DNA of 64,000 nt from GCA-2794515 sp034436155 (GTDB taxonomy: Bacteria > Chloroflexota > Anaerolineae > Aggregatilineales > Phototrophicaceae): positions 33,566 through 97,565 of the forward strand of contig DAOTVP010000072.1 in assembly GCA_034436155.1 (NCBI GenBank), read 5' to 3'. The notes under the pieces were generated by a model. That model was not told the DNA's origin. It made no database searches and saw only the letters and a program-made list of their open reading frames with translations. Position 1 is the first letter of the stretch; every line of letters starts with the position of its first letter. Of this stretch, positions 43,010-50,695 are shown piece by piece. Position numbers and translations under genes: made by a program.

Positions 43010-43908
43010 TGATGTGGGATAGAGTAGAGCGACTCATCGGGAAAGATAACCTCAGTTTATTGGCACAGAAACGAGTCGGCGTGGTCGGATTAGGTTCTGG
43101 TGGTGGATTTGTGGCGCAAAGTTTGGCGATGAGCGGGGTGGGGCATTTTGTTTTGGTCGATGATGACACCCTCGAAGAGACCAATCTGGTGCGTCATGTG
43201 GCGGATAGACGGTATTTGGGGCAATCGAAAGCCGATGTGGTCGCCGATTTAATCCGCCAGCGCAACCCCAACGCCACTATCACCGCGCATGTTGGGCGAA
43301 TTGAACAACACCTCGATGCGTTGGATGACCTCGATTTGTTGGTGGTCGGCGTGGATGGTGAACAGGTCAAATACATCATCAACCAAGCCTGTCTGGAACG
43401 TGACCTTGTCGCCATATATGCGGGTGTATACGAAAAAGGTGAAGGTGGCGATGTCGTCATTATCTATCCATATGACGGACCGTGTTATGCCTGTTGGTCT
43501 GTCGCCGTGCGCGATGAGGTCAATTTAATCAACGATGAAGGGGAACTCGATTATGGCATGATAGGACCCGAAGGCACAATCCAGGCAGAACCCGCCTTAT
43601 GGTTGCATGTGGTACGGGTTGCGCTGACTCAAGCCGATTTTGCGCTCAAATTTCTATTGCGCGAGACCGACCAATATTCACCCCTGCCGACTAACACCGT
43701 CATTTTAGCCAACAATGCCCTCGAAATTTTGACCGGCGAGATCACGCCACCTCATTCTGCCTTATGGATACAAGTCGACCGCGACCCGCATTGTCTGGTG
43801 TGTGGCGATCAAATGCAGATGAATGTCACCGATAGCCAGACCATCAAAGGCATTTCGTTACAAGATTTAGCCGATGAAACGGGCATCTCTGTTGAAAGTG
43901 ATACGTAA
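43009..43908 (+). CDS. ThiF/E1-like adenylating enzyme
   Basis: 299 residues. RVGVVGLGSGGGFVAQSLA is the nucleotide-binding start, LVDDDTLEETNLVRHV and GQSKADVVADLI hold the conserved Asp and Lys, and PCYACW (Cys159, Cys162) with CLVCG (Cys262, Cys265) form a structural zinc site. In the crossover loop, where thioester-forming E1s have Cys before GVLG, this protein has ELDYGMIGP without Cys. The only other Cys is Cys128. It should adenylate a C-terminal glycine, as ThiF/MoeB do. It overlaps the JAB gene by one base. Confidence 0.88.
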   Translation: MMWDRVERLIGKDNLSLLAQKRVGVVGLGSGGGFVAQSLAMSGVGHFVLVDDDTLEETNLVRHVADRRYLGQSKADVVADLIRQRNPNATITAHVGRIEQHLDALDDLDLLVVGVDGEQVKYIINQACLERDLVAIYAGVYEKGEGGDVVIIYPYDGPCYACWSVAVRDEVNLINDEGELDYGMIGPEGTIQAEPALWLHVVRVALTQADFALKFLLRETDQYSPLPTNTVILANNALEILTGEITPPHSALWIQVDRDPHCLVCGDQMQMNVTDSQTIKGISLQDLADETGISVESDT

Positions 43909-43914
43909 ACAGAG

Positions 43915-43949
43915 GCGTTGGGACAGGATACCCATGTCCTGACGCAACG
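43915..43949 (+). terminator. Imperfect inverted repeat after the E1-like gene
   Basis: CGTTGGGACAGGATACCCATGTCCTGACGCAACG can fold with GGACA/TGTCC or CAGGA/TCCTG inside GTTG/CAAC. It lacks a T run, so termination is only possible, not shown. Confidence 0.35.
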
Positions 43950-43989
43950 ATTCGTAATCCCCACTAATGCACATTGCGCCGATACACGC

Positions 43990-43995
43990 TATAAT
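43990..43995 (+). promoter_or_regulatory. -10 box for the repeat protein gene
   Basis: Perfect TATAAT 39 bases before the ATG at 44034, with TGCACA 16 bases upstream as a possible -35 (four of six consensus bases). It suggests the gene is transcribed apart from the E2-JAB-E1 cassette. Confidence 0.5.
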
Positions 43996-44033
43996 GAAAC
44001 AAAATGTTCGCAACGAATAAGGGATAACACACC

Positions 44034-45791
44034 ATGCGACGGATAGTATTAGTCATGGCGGCGCTTTTGGCGATTGCCGTTTCAATTGTGCAATCTGCGC
44101 CCATCCAACAAGCAAATGTTTTTGAGTTATTTATCTCACAAGCGCGTGCCGATTTAGAATTATTGGCAGATGAGGTTATTGGTGCGGGTGTGCGGCCACC
44201 CAACTGGACATTCAATTTTGAATGGGCATCCGAGACGGCGGTTGTGGATTTGTGGTTTGATAATGAAAGCCTCGCCGAAGTCGTTTTTGGGGTTGGTGTG
44301 CGTCCGCCAGCATGGTTTGGGGCGACCACCAACGATGTTCAACTGTTGGCGCGAAATGTGCGCCACGATTTAGAACTGACCGCCGATGAGGTGTTCGATT
44401 CGACCACCAATCGCCCCAACAATTGGTTTGGCGCGGCACCGATTTATCGTTGTGACCGCACGGTGCAAAATATCATCCGCTTATTGGGGTCAATTTATAA
44501 CACCCAAGATACGGTGTCGCTCACCTTACTCAGTTATTGCGATGAAGTACGCGATGCGATTGTCAATAACCTCATCGCCATCGTGTATAATCCCACTCAG
44601 ACGGATGTGGTGGCGAATCAAAATATTGCCGACCAAACCCTAGCCATACGCGGTGATTTGGAACGACTGGCTAACGAATTATTCGGTGTGAATATCCGTC
44701 CAAATGGCTGGATTTGGCAAGTCGGCATGGATGGTACATCACCGACATTGGCGGTAGATATTAATGCCGATCTCGACTTGTTGCTCACAGAACGTTTACC
44801 CGCTAGTCAACGTCCCAGATTGTTGCCCGGTCTGACGGCATCATCGGCAATCACGGCGCGGAATTTGCGTTATAACCTCGAAGCTATCACCGATACCCTG
44901 CTAGGGCGGCTTGTTCGCCCCAATGGGTGGCAAGGCGTTAATCCAGTAGAACGGTGCGACCCGCTTATACAAGGCGTGGTGGTGATTGCCCAGCGCAATT
45001 ATGCCTTTGTCGTAGATGAAACGCTCGGCACATCGCCCGATTTTTGTGATGTGATTGCTTTTACGGCGAATAGCGTGGTCGAAAATCCGCCTCCGCCCGA
45101 AGCCGAGACTGTACAAGTTCAAGATACGCGCTATTTAGCCGAATCGCGCAATGCCTTCTCGTATTTAGATGTCGGCACGCGCCAATACATGGGCATTATG
45201 CCATATGGCACGCAATTTCGGGCGTGGTATCGCAATTATGGCGAATCGAATATGATGTTCGTCAGTGGCGAAGATTTTGCCTTGTATGTTGACCGCCGTT
45301 GGACAACGATGGAAATAGAGGTGTTCCGCACCTTACCGACATTAGACGGTGTGCGTCCATTGACATTTTGTGATGCCCGTTGGTGCAACGGACCCGGACC
45401 AACCCCCACACCAACCAGTGACGGACCGTTGTTGGCGTTGTATCAGGGGACACCTGTGCCAGGGACGGGTATCGGCGCACAACCGACTTTAGAGGCGGGT
45501 AGCAAATTACAAGTGTCGTGGAATTATATCCGTGTCACCTATTTATTAGATCGTCCCGAAGCGGGTGTGGTGCAAGTGGCGCTCGAAATTTGTGCCGAAC
45601 CGCAACAAATCAATTGTGAGCCTGTGCTATCGGTTTTCGATAATAATTTGGGGGTGTCGAAACCCGTCCTCTCGAATTTTAACGGTTTGAATGTGTACGA
45701 ATTTACGTATGGTTACACATCCAATTTGCGAATAGACGGCGCAACGCGCTTCTCGCCCGATATTTGGATTAGCGACCCGACCATTCGCTAG
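44034..45791 (+). CDS. Secreted protein with six RP-x-W repeats, unknown function
   Basis: 585 residues with a signal peptide (about 1-22). At least six imperfect units of about 25 residues follow the pattern DLExLADExFGxxxRPxxW (for example DLELLADEVIGAGVRPPNW and DLERLANELFGVNIRPNGW), spaced irregularly from residue 38 to 310. Cys residues in YRCDRT, SYCDE, ERCDP and FCDV could form disulfides. The C-terminal third has a beta-rich region (YLDVGTRQYMGIMPYGTQF) and a Pro/Thr linker. I do not recognise the family. It would lie outside the membrane. Confidence 0.75.
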   Translation: MRRIVLVMAALLAIAVSIVQSAPIQQANVFELFISQARADLELLADEVIGAGVRPPNWTFNFEWASETAVVDLWFDNESLAEVVFGVGVRPPAWFGATTNDVQLLARNVRHDLELTADEVFDSTTNRPNNWFGAAPIYRCDRTVQNIIRLLGSIYNTQDTVSLTLLSYCDEVRDAIVNNLIAIVYNPTQTDVVANQNIADQTLAIRGDLERLANELFGVNIRPNGWIWQVGMDGTSPTLAVDINADLDLLLTERLPASQRPRLLPGLTASSAITARNLRYNLEAITDTLLGRLVRPNGWQGVNPVERCDPLIQGVVVIAQRNYAFVVDETLGTSPDFCDVIAFTANSVVENPPPPEAETVQVQDTRYLAESRNAFSYLDVGTRQYMGIMPYGTQFRAWYRNYGESNMMFVSGEDFALYVDRRWTTMEIEVFRTLPTLDGVRPLTFCDARWCNGPGPTPTPTSDGPLLALYQGTPVPGTGIGAQPTLEAGSKLQVSWNYIRVTYLLDRPEAGVVQVALEICAEPQQINCEPVLSVFDNNLGVSKPVLSNFNGLNVYEFTYGYTSNLRIDGATRFSPDIWISDPTIR

Positions 45792-45815
45792 ATTATAGGT
45801 GATATGCACGGAAAT

Positions 45816-45864
45816 GGGACGATATACACCTTATATGGACGTGCAGAAGCGCGTCCATACAGGT
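45816..45864. repeat. Palindromic intergenic repeat, type A with inner hairpin C
   Basis: GGGACGATATACACC starts like type A, then TATGGACG, TGCAGAAGCG, CGTCCATA forms an 8-bp perfect stem. The segment GTGCAGAAGCGCGT also occurs, inverted, at 59261-59276 together with the GACGATAT start. Confidence 0.7.
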
Positions 45865-45890
45865 CATGGATAATTTTTAGGATATGTACG

Positions 45891-45924
45891 GGTGGATTAG
45901 CACCTTTAGGTGTGTATATCCACC
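45891..45924. repeat. Palindromic intergenic repeat, type B
   Basis: GGTGGATTAGCACC, TTTA, GGTGTGTATATCCACC. The arms vary from the 14358 copy in a compensatory way (GGCGGAT/ATCCGCC versus GGTGGAT/ATCCACC), showing that the fold is kept. Confidence 0.8.
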
Positions 45925-45979
45925 CTCAAAAACACCGTGCTATTTATGAGACACCAATCGTTATATTGAGGTGTTTGTA

Positions 45980-46765
45980 ATGCTAGAAAAACTCAGACAA
46001 TATCAATCGTATGCCTTACCTGTGGCGCTCATCATCATCGGCGGGTTGATTTTGTGGGCGCAAATTACCGGTTTTGATTGGTTGGGCTTAACGTGGTCAT
46101 TTTTTATCATTTTGCCCGGTTTAGCGATGTTGCATGTGGCGATTCAAGACCAATCGAAAAAATATGCTCGTCTGATTTTTCCTGCCATTGTCGTGTTGCT
46201 CACAGGTGTGATCTTGCTGTATCAATCGCTCACCAACCATTGGCGCTCATGGACATTTTTATGGGCGCTGTATGTGGTATTTTTTGGCGTGGGCTTGCAG
46301 ATGTATGGCAGGCGTACCAATAATCAGAACGACATCCTCATGGGGCGTAACCTGATTTTAGGCGGTGGCGTGGCATTCTTATTTTTATGGATGTTGTTTG
46401 AATTGATCATCTTTTCGGCGACATTCAGCGCCATTATCGGTTATGTTTTGCCTGCGATATTTATCAGTGGTGGCTTGCTGATGTTTGCCAATCATTATCG
46501 GGTGTATCGGCTCGAAGCGGGGCAAAAAATAGCGACTCTTGACCAAAACGAAACAAAAAGTAACCATTCTACGTATAAATCTACAGAAATAGCACGCAAC
46601 AATAAAACAGATGGGGAAGTGGATTTTTCGCGGTTTAATCAAGAGATAGTCGTGGATATGCCAGAGATTAAACCAATCGAAATAGATGATACTATCTCGA
46701 CAGAGATAGACCCCGACTTACAACGCAAAATAGATGCCGCGCTCAGAGGCGATACAGAAGGATAA
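45980..46765 (+). CDS. Polytopic membrane protein with cytoplasmic tail
   Basis: 261 residues from the ATG at 45980 (GAGGTG upstream). Five or six membrane helices in the first 160 residues (ALPVALIIIGGLILW, WSFFIILPGLAML, LIFPAIVVLLTGVILL and others) resemble LiaF/DUF5668-type membrane domains. The last 90 residues are polar and acidic, rich in Ser/Thr (STYKSTEIARNNKT). It ends 7 bases before the first kinase gene, so it likely belongs to the kinase operon and may be a substrate or regulator. No name is given. Confidence 0.75.
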   Translation: MLEKLRQYQSYALPVALIIIGGLILWAQITGFDWLGLTWSFFIILPGLAMLHVAIQDQSKKYARLIFPAIVVLLTGVILLYQSLTNHWRSWTFLWALYVVFFGVGLQMYGRRTNNQNDILMGRNLILGGGVAFLFLWMLFELIIFSATFSAIIGYVLPAIFISGGLLMFANHYRVYRLEAGQKIATLDQNETKSNHSTYKSTEIARNNKTDGEVDFSRFNQEIVVDMPEIKPIEIDDTISTEIDPDLQRKIDAALRGDTEG

Positions 46766-46772
46766 AAAACGG

Positions 46773-48419
46773 ATGGCGTTTGAAATTGGCGCACAGGTGG
46801 GTGCGTATCAAATCACAGAGAAAATCGGTTCGGGTGGCATGGCGACCGTATTCAAAGCCCGACAACCACGTTTAGATCGCGATGTGGCTATCAAAGTCAT
46901 GCACCAAAATATTTCACAAGATACCAACTTTTTGGCGCGGTTTGAGCGCGAAGCCCGCATTGTTGCCAGCCTCGACCATCCGAATATCGTCCCGATTTAT
47001 GATTACGATGAGCATCAGGGACAGCCCTATTTGGTGATGAAATATGTGAAGGGGTATACCCTCAAAGATATTTTACGTGCAGAACCCATCGAGACAACTG
47101 ATATTTTGCGCGTCCTCACCGCGGTTGGTTCGGCATTAGAATTCGCCCATAAACGTGGGGTATTGCACCGCGACATCAAGCCTAGCAACATCATTATCGA
47201 TGAGCGTGGTGATGCCTATCTGATGGATTTTGGCTTGGCACGCATTGCACAATCGGGCGAAAGCACCATGTCGGCGGATGTCATGCTCGGCACACCGCAC
47301 TATATTTCGCCCGAACAAGCGCAAGGCAACAAAGACCTCGATGCGCGTACCGATGTATATTCGCTTGGGATTGTCTTATATGAGATGCTCACGGGCAGAG
47401 TCCCGTTTGTTGGTGATACATCGTATGCCATTATCCACGCGCAAATCACCGAGACACCGCCACCCCCGCGTACAATCAATCCGACTATCACGCCTGCCGT
47501 TGAAGCGGTTGTGCTGAAAGCATTGTCAAAATCACGCGATGATCGGTATTCATCGCCCACAGAATTGGTGAATGCCTTTCGAGATGCGTTAGCGATGGGC
47601 GATGCGTTGCCCCAATTCAAGAATACGAATGATCATTCGCAACGGGCGACCCCGCCGAATGTCAAAGCGCGTCCGAATACACCCCCTCCGCCACCTGTTC
47701 CACCGACCCCGCCGAAAATTTCGGTATCCAAGTCAAAATCAGGTTCTTCGAGCAATTTGCAAGAAGATTTGCGACGTGCAGGCACGGAAATCCGTAATGC
47801 AATGTTAACCGCCCGCGAAGAAATTAAAAAAGCCGTTGAAGAGGTCAAAAAAGAATCTCATTGGGATTGGGGCAATCCAAATAAAAATAATCGCCCCATG
47901 GGTGGTTGGCAACCGGGTGCAAAATGGCAAACTGCGCCTGATGGCACAAAAGGCTTTTTTACCGATAAGGAGATTAAGCGTATGGAAAAGGGCATGTCTC
48001 AGGAAGAAATTATCCGCAAACGGGTCGAGAAAAAACTCGAAGAACGCAATGGACTGATTATTCACGGCGCGGCATTTGTGATGGTCAACACCATGTTATT
48101 CATGATTTGGTTATTCACCAGTATCGATAGTGGGTTTGCATTTCCGTGGTTTATGATACCCCTGTTGGGATGGGGCATTGGCATGTTCGCTCATTTTATG
48201 GATTATTATCAAAATTATGGTGGCGGACGCGAAAAACGCGAACAGCTCATCGCCCGCGAGATGGAGCGGGAACGCGCCCGCATATATGCGTCTGATACCT
48301 ACGAAAAATCGAAAAACGATTTTGCAGAACGTGGCTTGCGCCTGACTGAGGATGGCGAGCTATCAGAAAGTTTCATCCAAGAACTTGAAGATGATGAGTA
48401 TAATCGGCGGTGGCGCTAG
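46773..48419 (+). CDS. Ser/Thr protein kinase with C-terminal 2TM domain
   Basis: 548 residues from the ATG at 46773. Kinase domain about 8-270: GSGGMATVFKA, VAIKVM (Lys), HRDIKPSN, DFGLAR and TPHYISPEQAQG. A linker with Pro-rich (PPPPPVPPTPP) and charged coiled-coil segments follows. A 2TM domain (about 430-520) starts RKRVEKKLEERNGLIIHGAAF and ends with a basic helix (EKREQLIAREMERERARIY). The C terminus carries RLTEDGELSESFI. There is no extracellular sensor such as PASTA. It heads a row of three related kinases and two small 2TM or single-TM proteins. Confidence 0.95.
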   Translation: MAFEIGAQVGAYQITEKIGSGGMATVFKARQPRLDRDVAIKVMHQNISQDTNFLARFEREARIVASLDHPNIVPIYDYDEHQGQPYLVMKYVKGYTLKDILRAEPIETTDILRVLTAVGSALEFAHKRGVLHRDIKPSNIIIDERGDAYLMDFGLARIAQSGESTMSADVMLGTPHYISPEQAQGNKDLDARTDVYSLGIVLYEMLTGRVPFVGDTSYAIIHAQITETPPPPRTINPTITPAVEAVVLKALSKSRDDRYSSPTELVNAFRDALAMGDALPQFKNTNDHSQRATPPNVKARPNTPPPPPVPPTPPKISVSKSKSGSSSNLQEDLRRAGTEIRNAMLTAREEIKKAVEEVKKESHWDWGNPNKNNRPMGGWQPGAKWQTAPDGTKGFFTDKEIKRMEKGMSQEEIIRKRVEKKLEERNGLIIHGAAFVMVNTMLFMIWLFTSIDSGFAFPWFMIPLLGWGIGMFAHFMDYYQNYGGGREKREQLIAREMERERARIYASDTYEKSKNDFAERGLRLTEDGELSESFIQELEDDEYNRRWR

Positions 48420-48434
48420 TGAGGATACGATAAC

Positions 48435-48863
48435 ATGATAGCGAGTGATAGTGATATATCAGAAGCAAAAATTCGCAAATATGCCGAGAAAAAACTCCAA
48501 GCGCGTACCGAATTGCGGATACACACGCTGGCATTTTTGGTCTTTAATCCGATGTTAGTCGCCATCTGGTGGATGGTAACGGGTGGTGATTTTAGTTTTC
48601 CATGGTTTTTGATACCCCTTATGGGATGGTCTATCGGGTTATTCGCTCACTATATGCAATATTCGACCAAATATGGTCGTGGACGTGAAAAACGTGAAGA
48701 ATTTATTGCCCGCGAGATGGAACGGGAACGCGCCCGTATGTATGCGACCGAAAAACCGAAGAATGATTTTGGTGATGCGCGTGGTTTGCGCCTCACCGAA
48801 GATGGCGAACTGAGTGAAAGTTTCATCCATGAAGATGGTGTTTATGATGAGCAACGGCGCTAG
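48435..48863 (+). CDS. Stand-alone 2TM-domain protein related to the kinase tails
   Basis: 142 residues, nearly the C-terminal part of the preceding kinase without the kinase domain: IRKYAEKKLQARTELRIHTL, two membrane helices separated by SFPWFLIPLMGWS, then EKREEFIAREMERERARMY and RLTEDGELSESFI. Probably a partial duplication. It lies 15 bases after the kinase stop. It may pair with the kinases through the 2TM region or compete with them. That is inferred from similarity. Confidence 0.88.
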   Translation: MIASDSDISEAKIRKYAEKKLQARTELRIHTLAFLVFNPMLVAIWWMVTGGDFSFPWFLIPLMGWSIGLFAHYMQYSTKYGRGREKREEFIAREMERERARMYATEKPKNDFGDARGLRLTEDGELSESFIHEDGVYDEQRR

Positions 48864-48871
48864 AGCGTGAT

Positions 48872-49117
48872 ATGGAAATAATCATTATTGTTGGATTGAT
48901 TATCATTATCGCAGGTGTTGGTTTTTGGATGTATCAAAAACGGAAAATATCCGCATCTCCAAAAGCTGATGTGCCACCGCGTGAACACGAATCGCTCTAC
49001 GAAATTCCTGCGGTTCGCATGACCGAAGAAGAAGAATTGACTGATAGTTTCATCGTGGAACTGAAAAAAATCAAGAAATATCGTGATGAATTAACTGAAG
49101 ATGAACCGCAAGAGTAG
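48872..49117 (+). CDS. Small single-pass membrane protein with the cluster's C-terminal motif
   Basis: 81 residues. One N-terminal membrane helix (residues 2-20, IIIIVGLIIIIAGVGFWMY), then a polar cytoplasmic part. Its end carries RMTEEEELTDSFIVEL, a variant of the RLTEDGELSESFI motif found in the neighbouring kinases, though the rest is unrelated. Gaps of 8 and 5 bases to its neighbours put it in the kinase operon. Unknown family. Confidence 0.8.
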   Translation: MEIIIIVGLIIIIAGVGFWMYQKRKISASPKADVPPREHESLYEIPAVRMTEEEELTDSFIVELKKIKKYRDELTEDEPQE

Positions 49118-49122
49118 GTGAG

Positions 49123-50628
49123 ATGTCTGATAAATTGGTGTTTGGGCAATATGAAATTTTAGAGAAAATTGGCATCGGGGGCATGGCGACGGTCTATAAA
49201 GCGTATCAACGCAAATTGGATAGGGCGGTCGCCGTCAAAATTATGCACCAGACTATTGCTCAAGATGAAAACTTTTTGGCGCGGTTTGAACGCGAGGCGC
49301 GTATCATCGCCAAACTTGACCATCCGTATATCGTCCCGATTTACGATTATGACACCTACGACAATCAACCATATTTGGTCATGAAATATGTCGATGGTCA
49401 GACGCTCAAGGCATTATTGCGCCAAGGTCCCATCCAACCCAAAGAGGTGTTGCGGATATTAGAGCGAGTCGGCTCGGCGTTGCAGTATGCTCATGAACAC
49501 GGCATTTTGCACCGCGATATTAAGCCGAGTAACATCATGATTGATGCTCGTGGTGAAGTGTATCTGATGGATTTCGGCTTGGCACGCATCACCCAATCGG
49601 GCGAAAGCACCATGTCGGCGGATGTTATGCTCGGCACACCGCATTATATCTCGCCCGAACAGGCACAAGGCAATAAAGATCTCGATTCGCGCACCGATGT
49701 GTATTCGCTTGGTGTGGTGCTATATGAATTGGTCACGGGCAGAGTGCCATTTATGGGCGATACATCGTATGCCATTGTCCACGCGCAAATCACTGAAAAC
49801 CCGCCCGCCCCGCGTGAGATTAATCCCAATATCCCGCCATCAGTCGAGGCGGTGTTGTTGCGGGCATTAGCCAAAAATCGGGATGACCGTTATCCATCGG
49901 TCAAGGCGTTGGTGGATGCCTATCGAGATGCCATACACGGCGCGAGTGAATTTTCGCCCGTGATGCAAATCGCCCCCAAAGAACAAACGCCCGCCAATGT
50001 GCAACCGAATGTGATGGTTGCACAACTCGATAAGGTCATCCAAAATTGGGCAGAAGAAAGCCAAATCCACGACCTTAAACCCCAAGATGATGAGAAGAAA
50101 AAGTGGGAAGCCACCGTCAATTTTGGCTCGCGTCCGATTATCCATGTGAAATCGGGCGGAAAAGATGATGTCAATGTGAATCTTATCAAAAATGATAAGA
50201 AAGACGATGATGCCGAACAAGATGACTCGAATCTGACACCCGAAGAAAAATTACGGCGCAAAGTCGAAAAGCGTGTGCGAAAACGCGCCGAAGCACAACG
50301 TGAATTTATCACCCATGTGTTATTTTATTTGGGGATTAATCATTTCATCTTTCAGTGGACATGGTGGATCGCTGTGATTTGGGGCATTGGGCTGTTCAGC
50401 CAATTTATGGAGTATCAGAGTAAGTATGGTTTTTTCTATCACCGTAGAGAACGCCAAATTGAGCGCGAAATGGCGCGAGAACGCAAGCGGTTATATGAAT
50501 CTGAAAGCTATTTTGAGAAGCGCAAAAATCAGTATGACGAAGACAACATTCCCCTACGCCTCACCGATGATGGTGAATTAACGGCATCTGTCATAGATGA
50601 TATACGTTATAAGTCCAATAAAAAATAA
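49123..50628 (+). CDS. Ser/Thr protein kinase with C-terminal 2TM domain
   Basis: 501 residues. Kinase domain about 8-270 with GIGGMATVYKA, VAVKIM, HRDIKPSN, DFGLARI and TPHYISPEQ; it is very close to the kinase at 46773. A linker of about 110 residues is rich in Asp, Lys and Asn. The 2TM domain (about 388-470) begins RRKVEKRVRKRAEAQREFI. The C terminus has RLTDDGELTASVI. All catalytic residues are present. AGTAGGTGAG lies before the ATG. Substrates are unknown. Confidence 0.95.
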   Translation: MSDKLVFGQYEILEKIGIGGMATVYKAYQRKLDRAVAVKIMHQTIAQDENFLARFEREARIIAKLDHPYIVPIYDYDTYDNQPYLVMKYVDGQTLKALLRQGPIQPKEVLRILERVGSALQYAHEHGILHRDIKPSNIMIDARGEVYLMDFGLARITQSGESTMSADVMLGTPHYISPEQAQGNKDLDSRTDVYSLGVVLYELVTGRVPFMGDTSYAIVHAQITENPPAPREINPNIPPSVEAVLLRALAKNRDDRYPSVKALVDAYRDAIHGASEFSPVMQIAPKEQTPANVQPNVMVAQLDKVIQNWAEESQIHDLKPQDDEKKKWEATVNFGSRPIIHVKSGGKDDVNVNLIKNDKKDDDAEQDDSNLTPEEKLRRKVEKRVRKRAEAQREFITHVLFYLGINHFIFQWTWWIAVIWGIGLFSQFMEYQSKYGFFYHRRERQIEREMARERKRLYESESYFEKRKNQYDEDNIPLRLTDDGELTASVIDDIRYKSNKK

Positions 50629-50695
50629 CAGTCAAATAGTCCTAAAGACAAACATTAAAAATAGGTGTATCATCAATTTATGAAGAGGTGTAAAT

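Noticed and set aside
46734..46772. Upstream GTG start for the first kinase at 46734
   Set aside because: It would overlap the preceding membrane protein by 32 bases and has no ribosome site. The ATG at 46773 gives the usual short lead before the glycine-rich loop.
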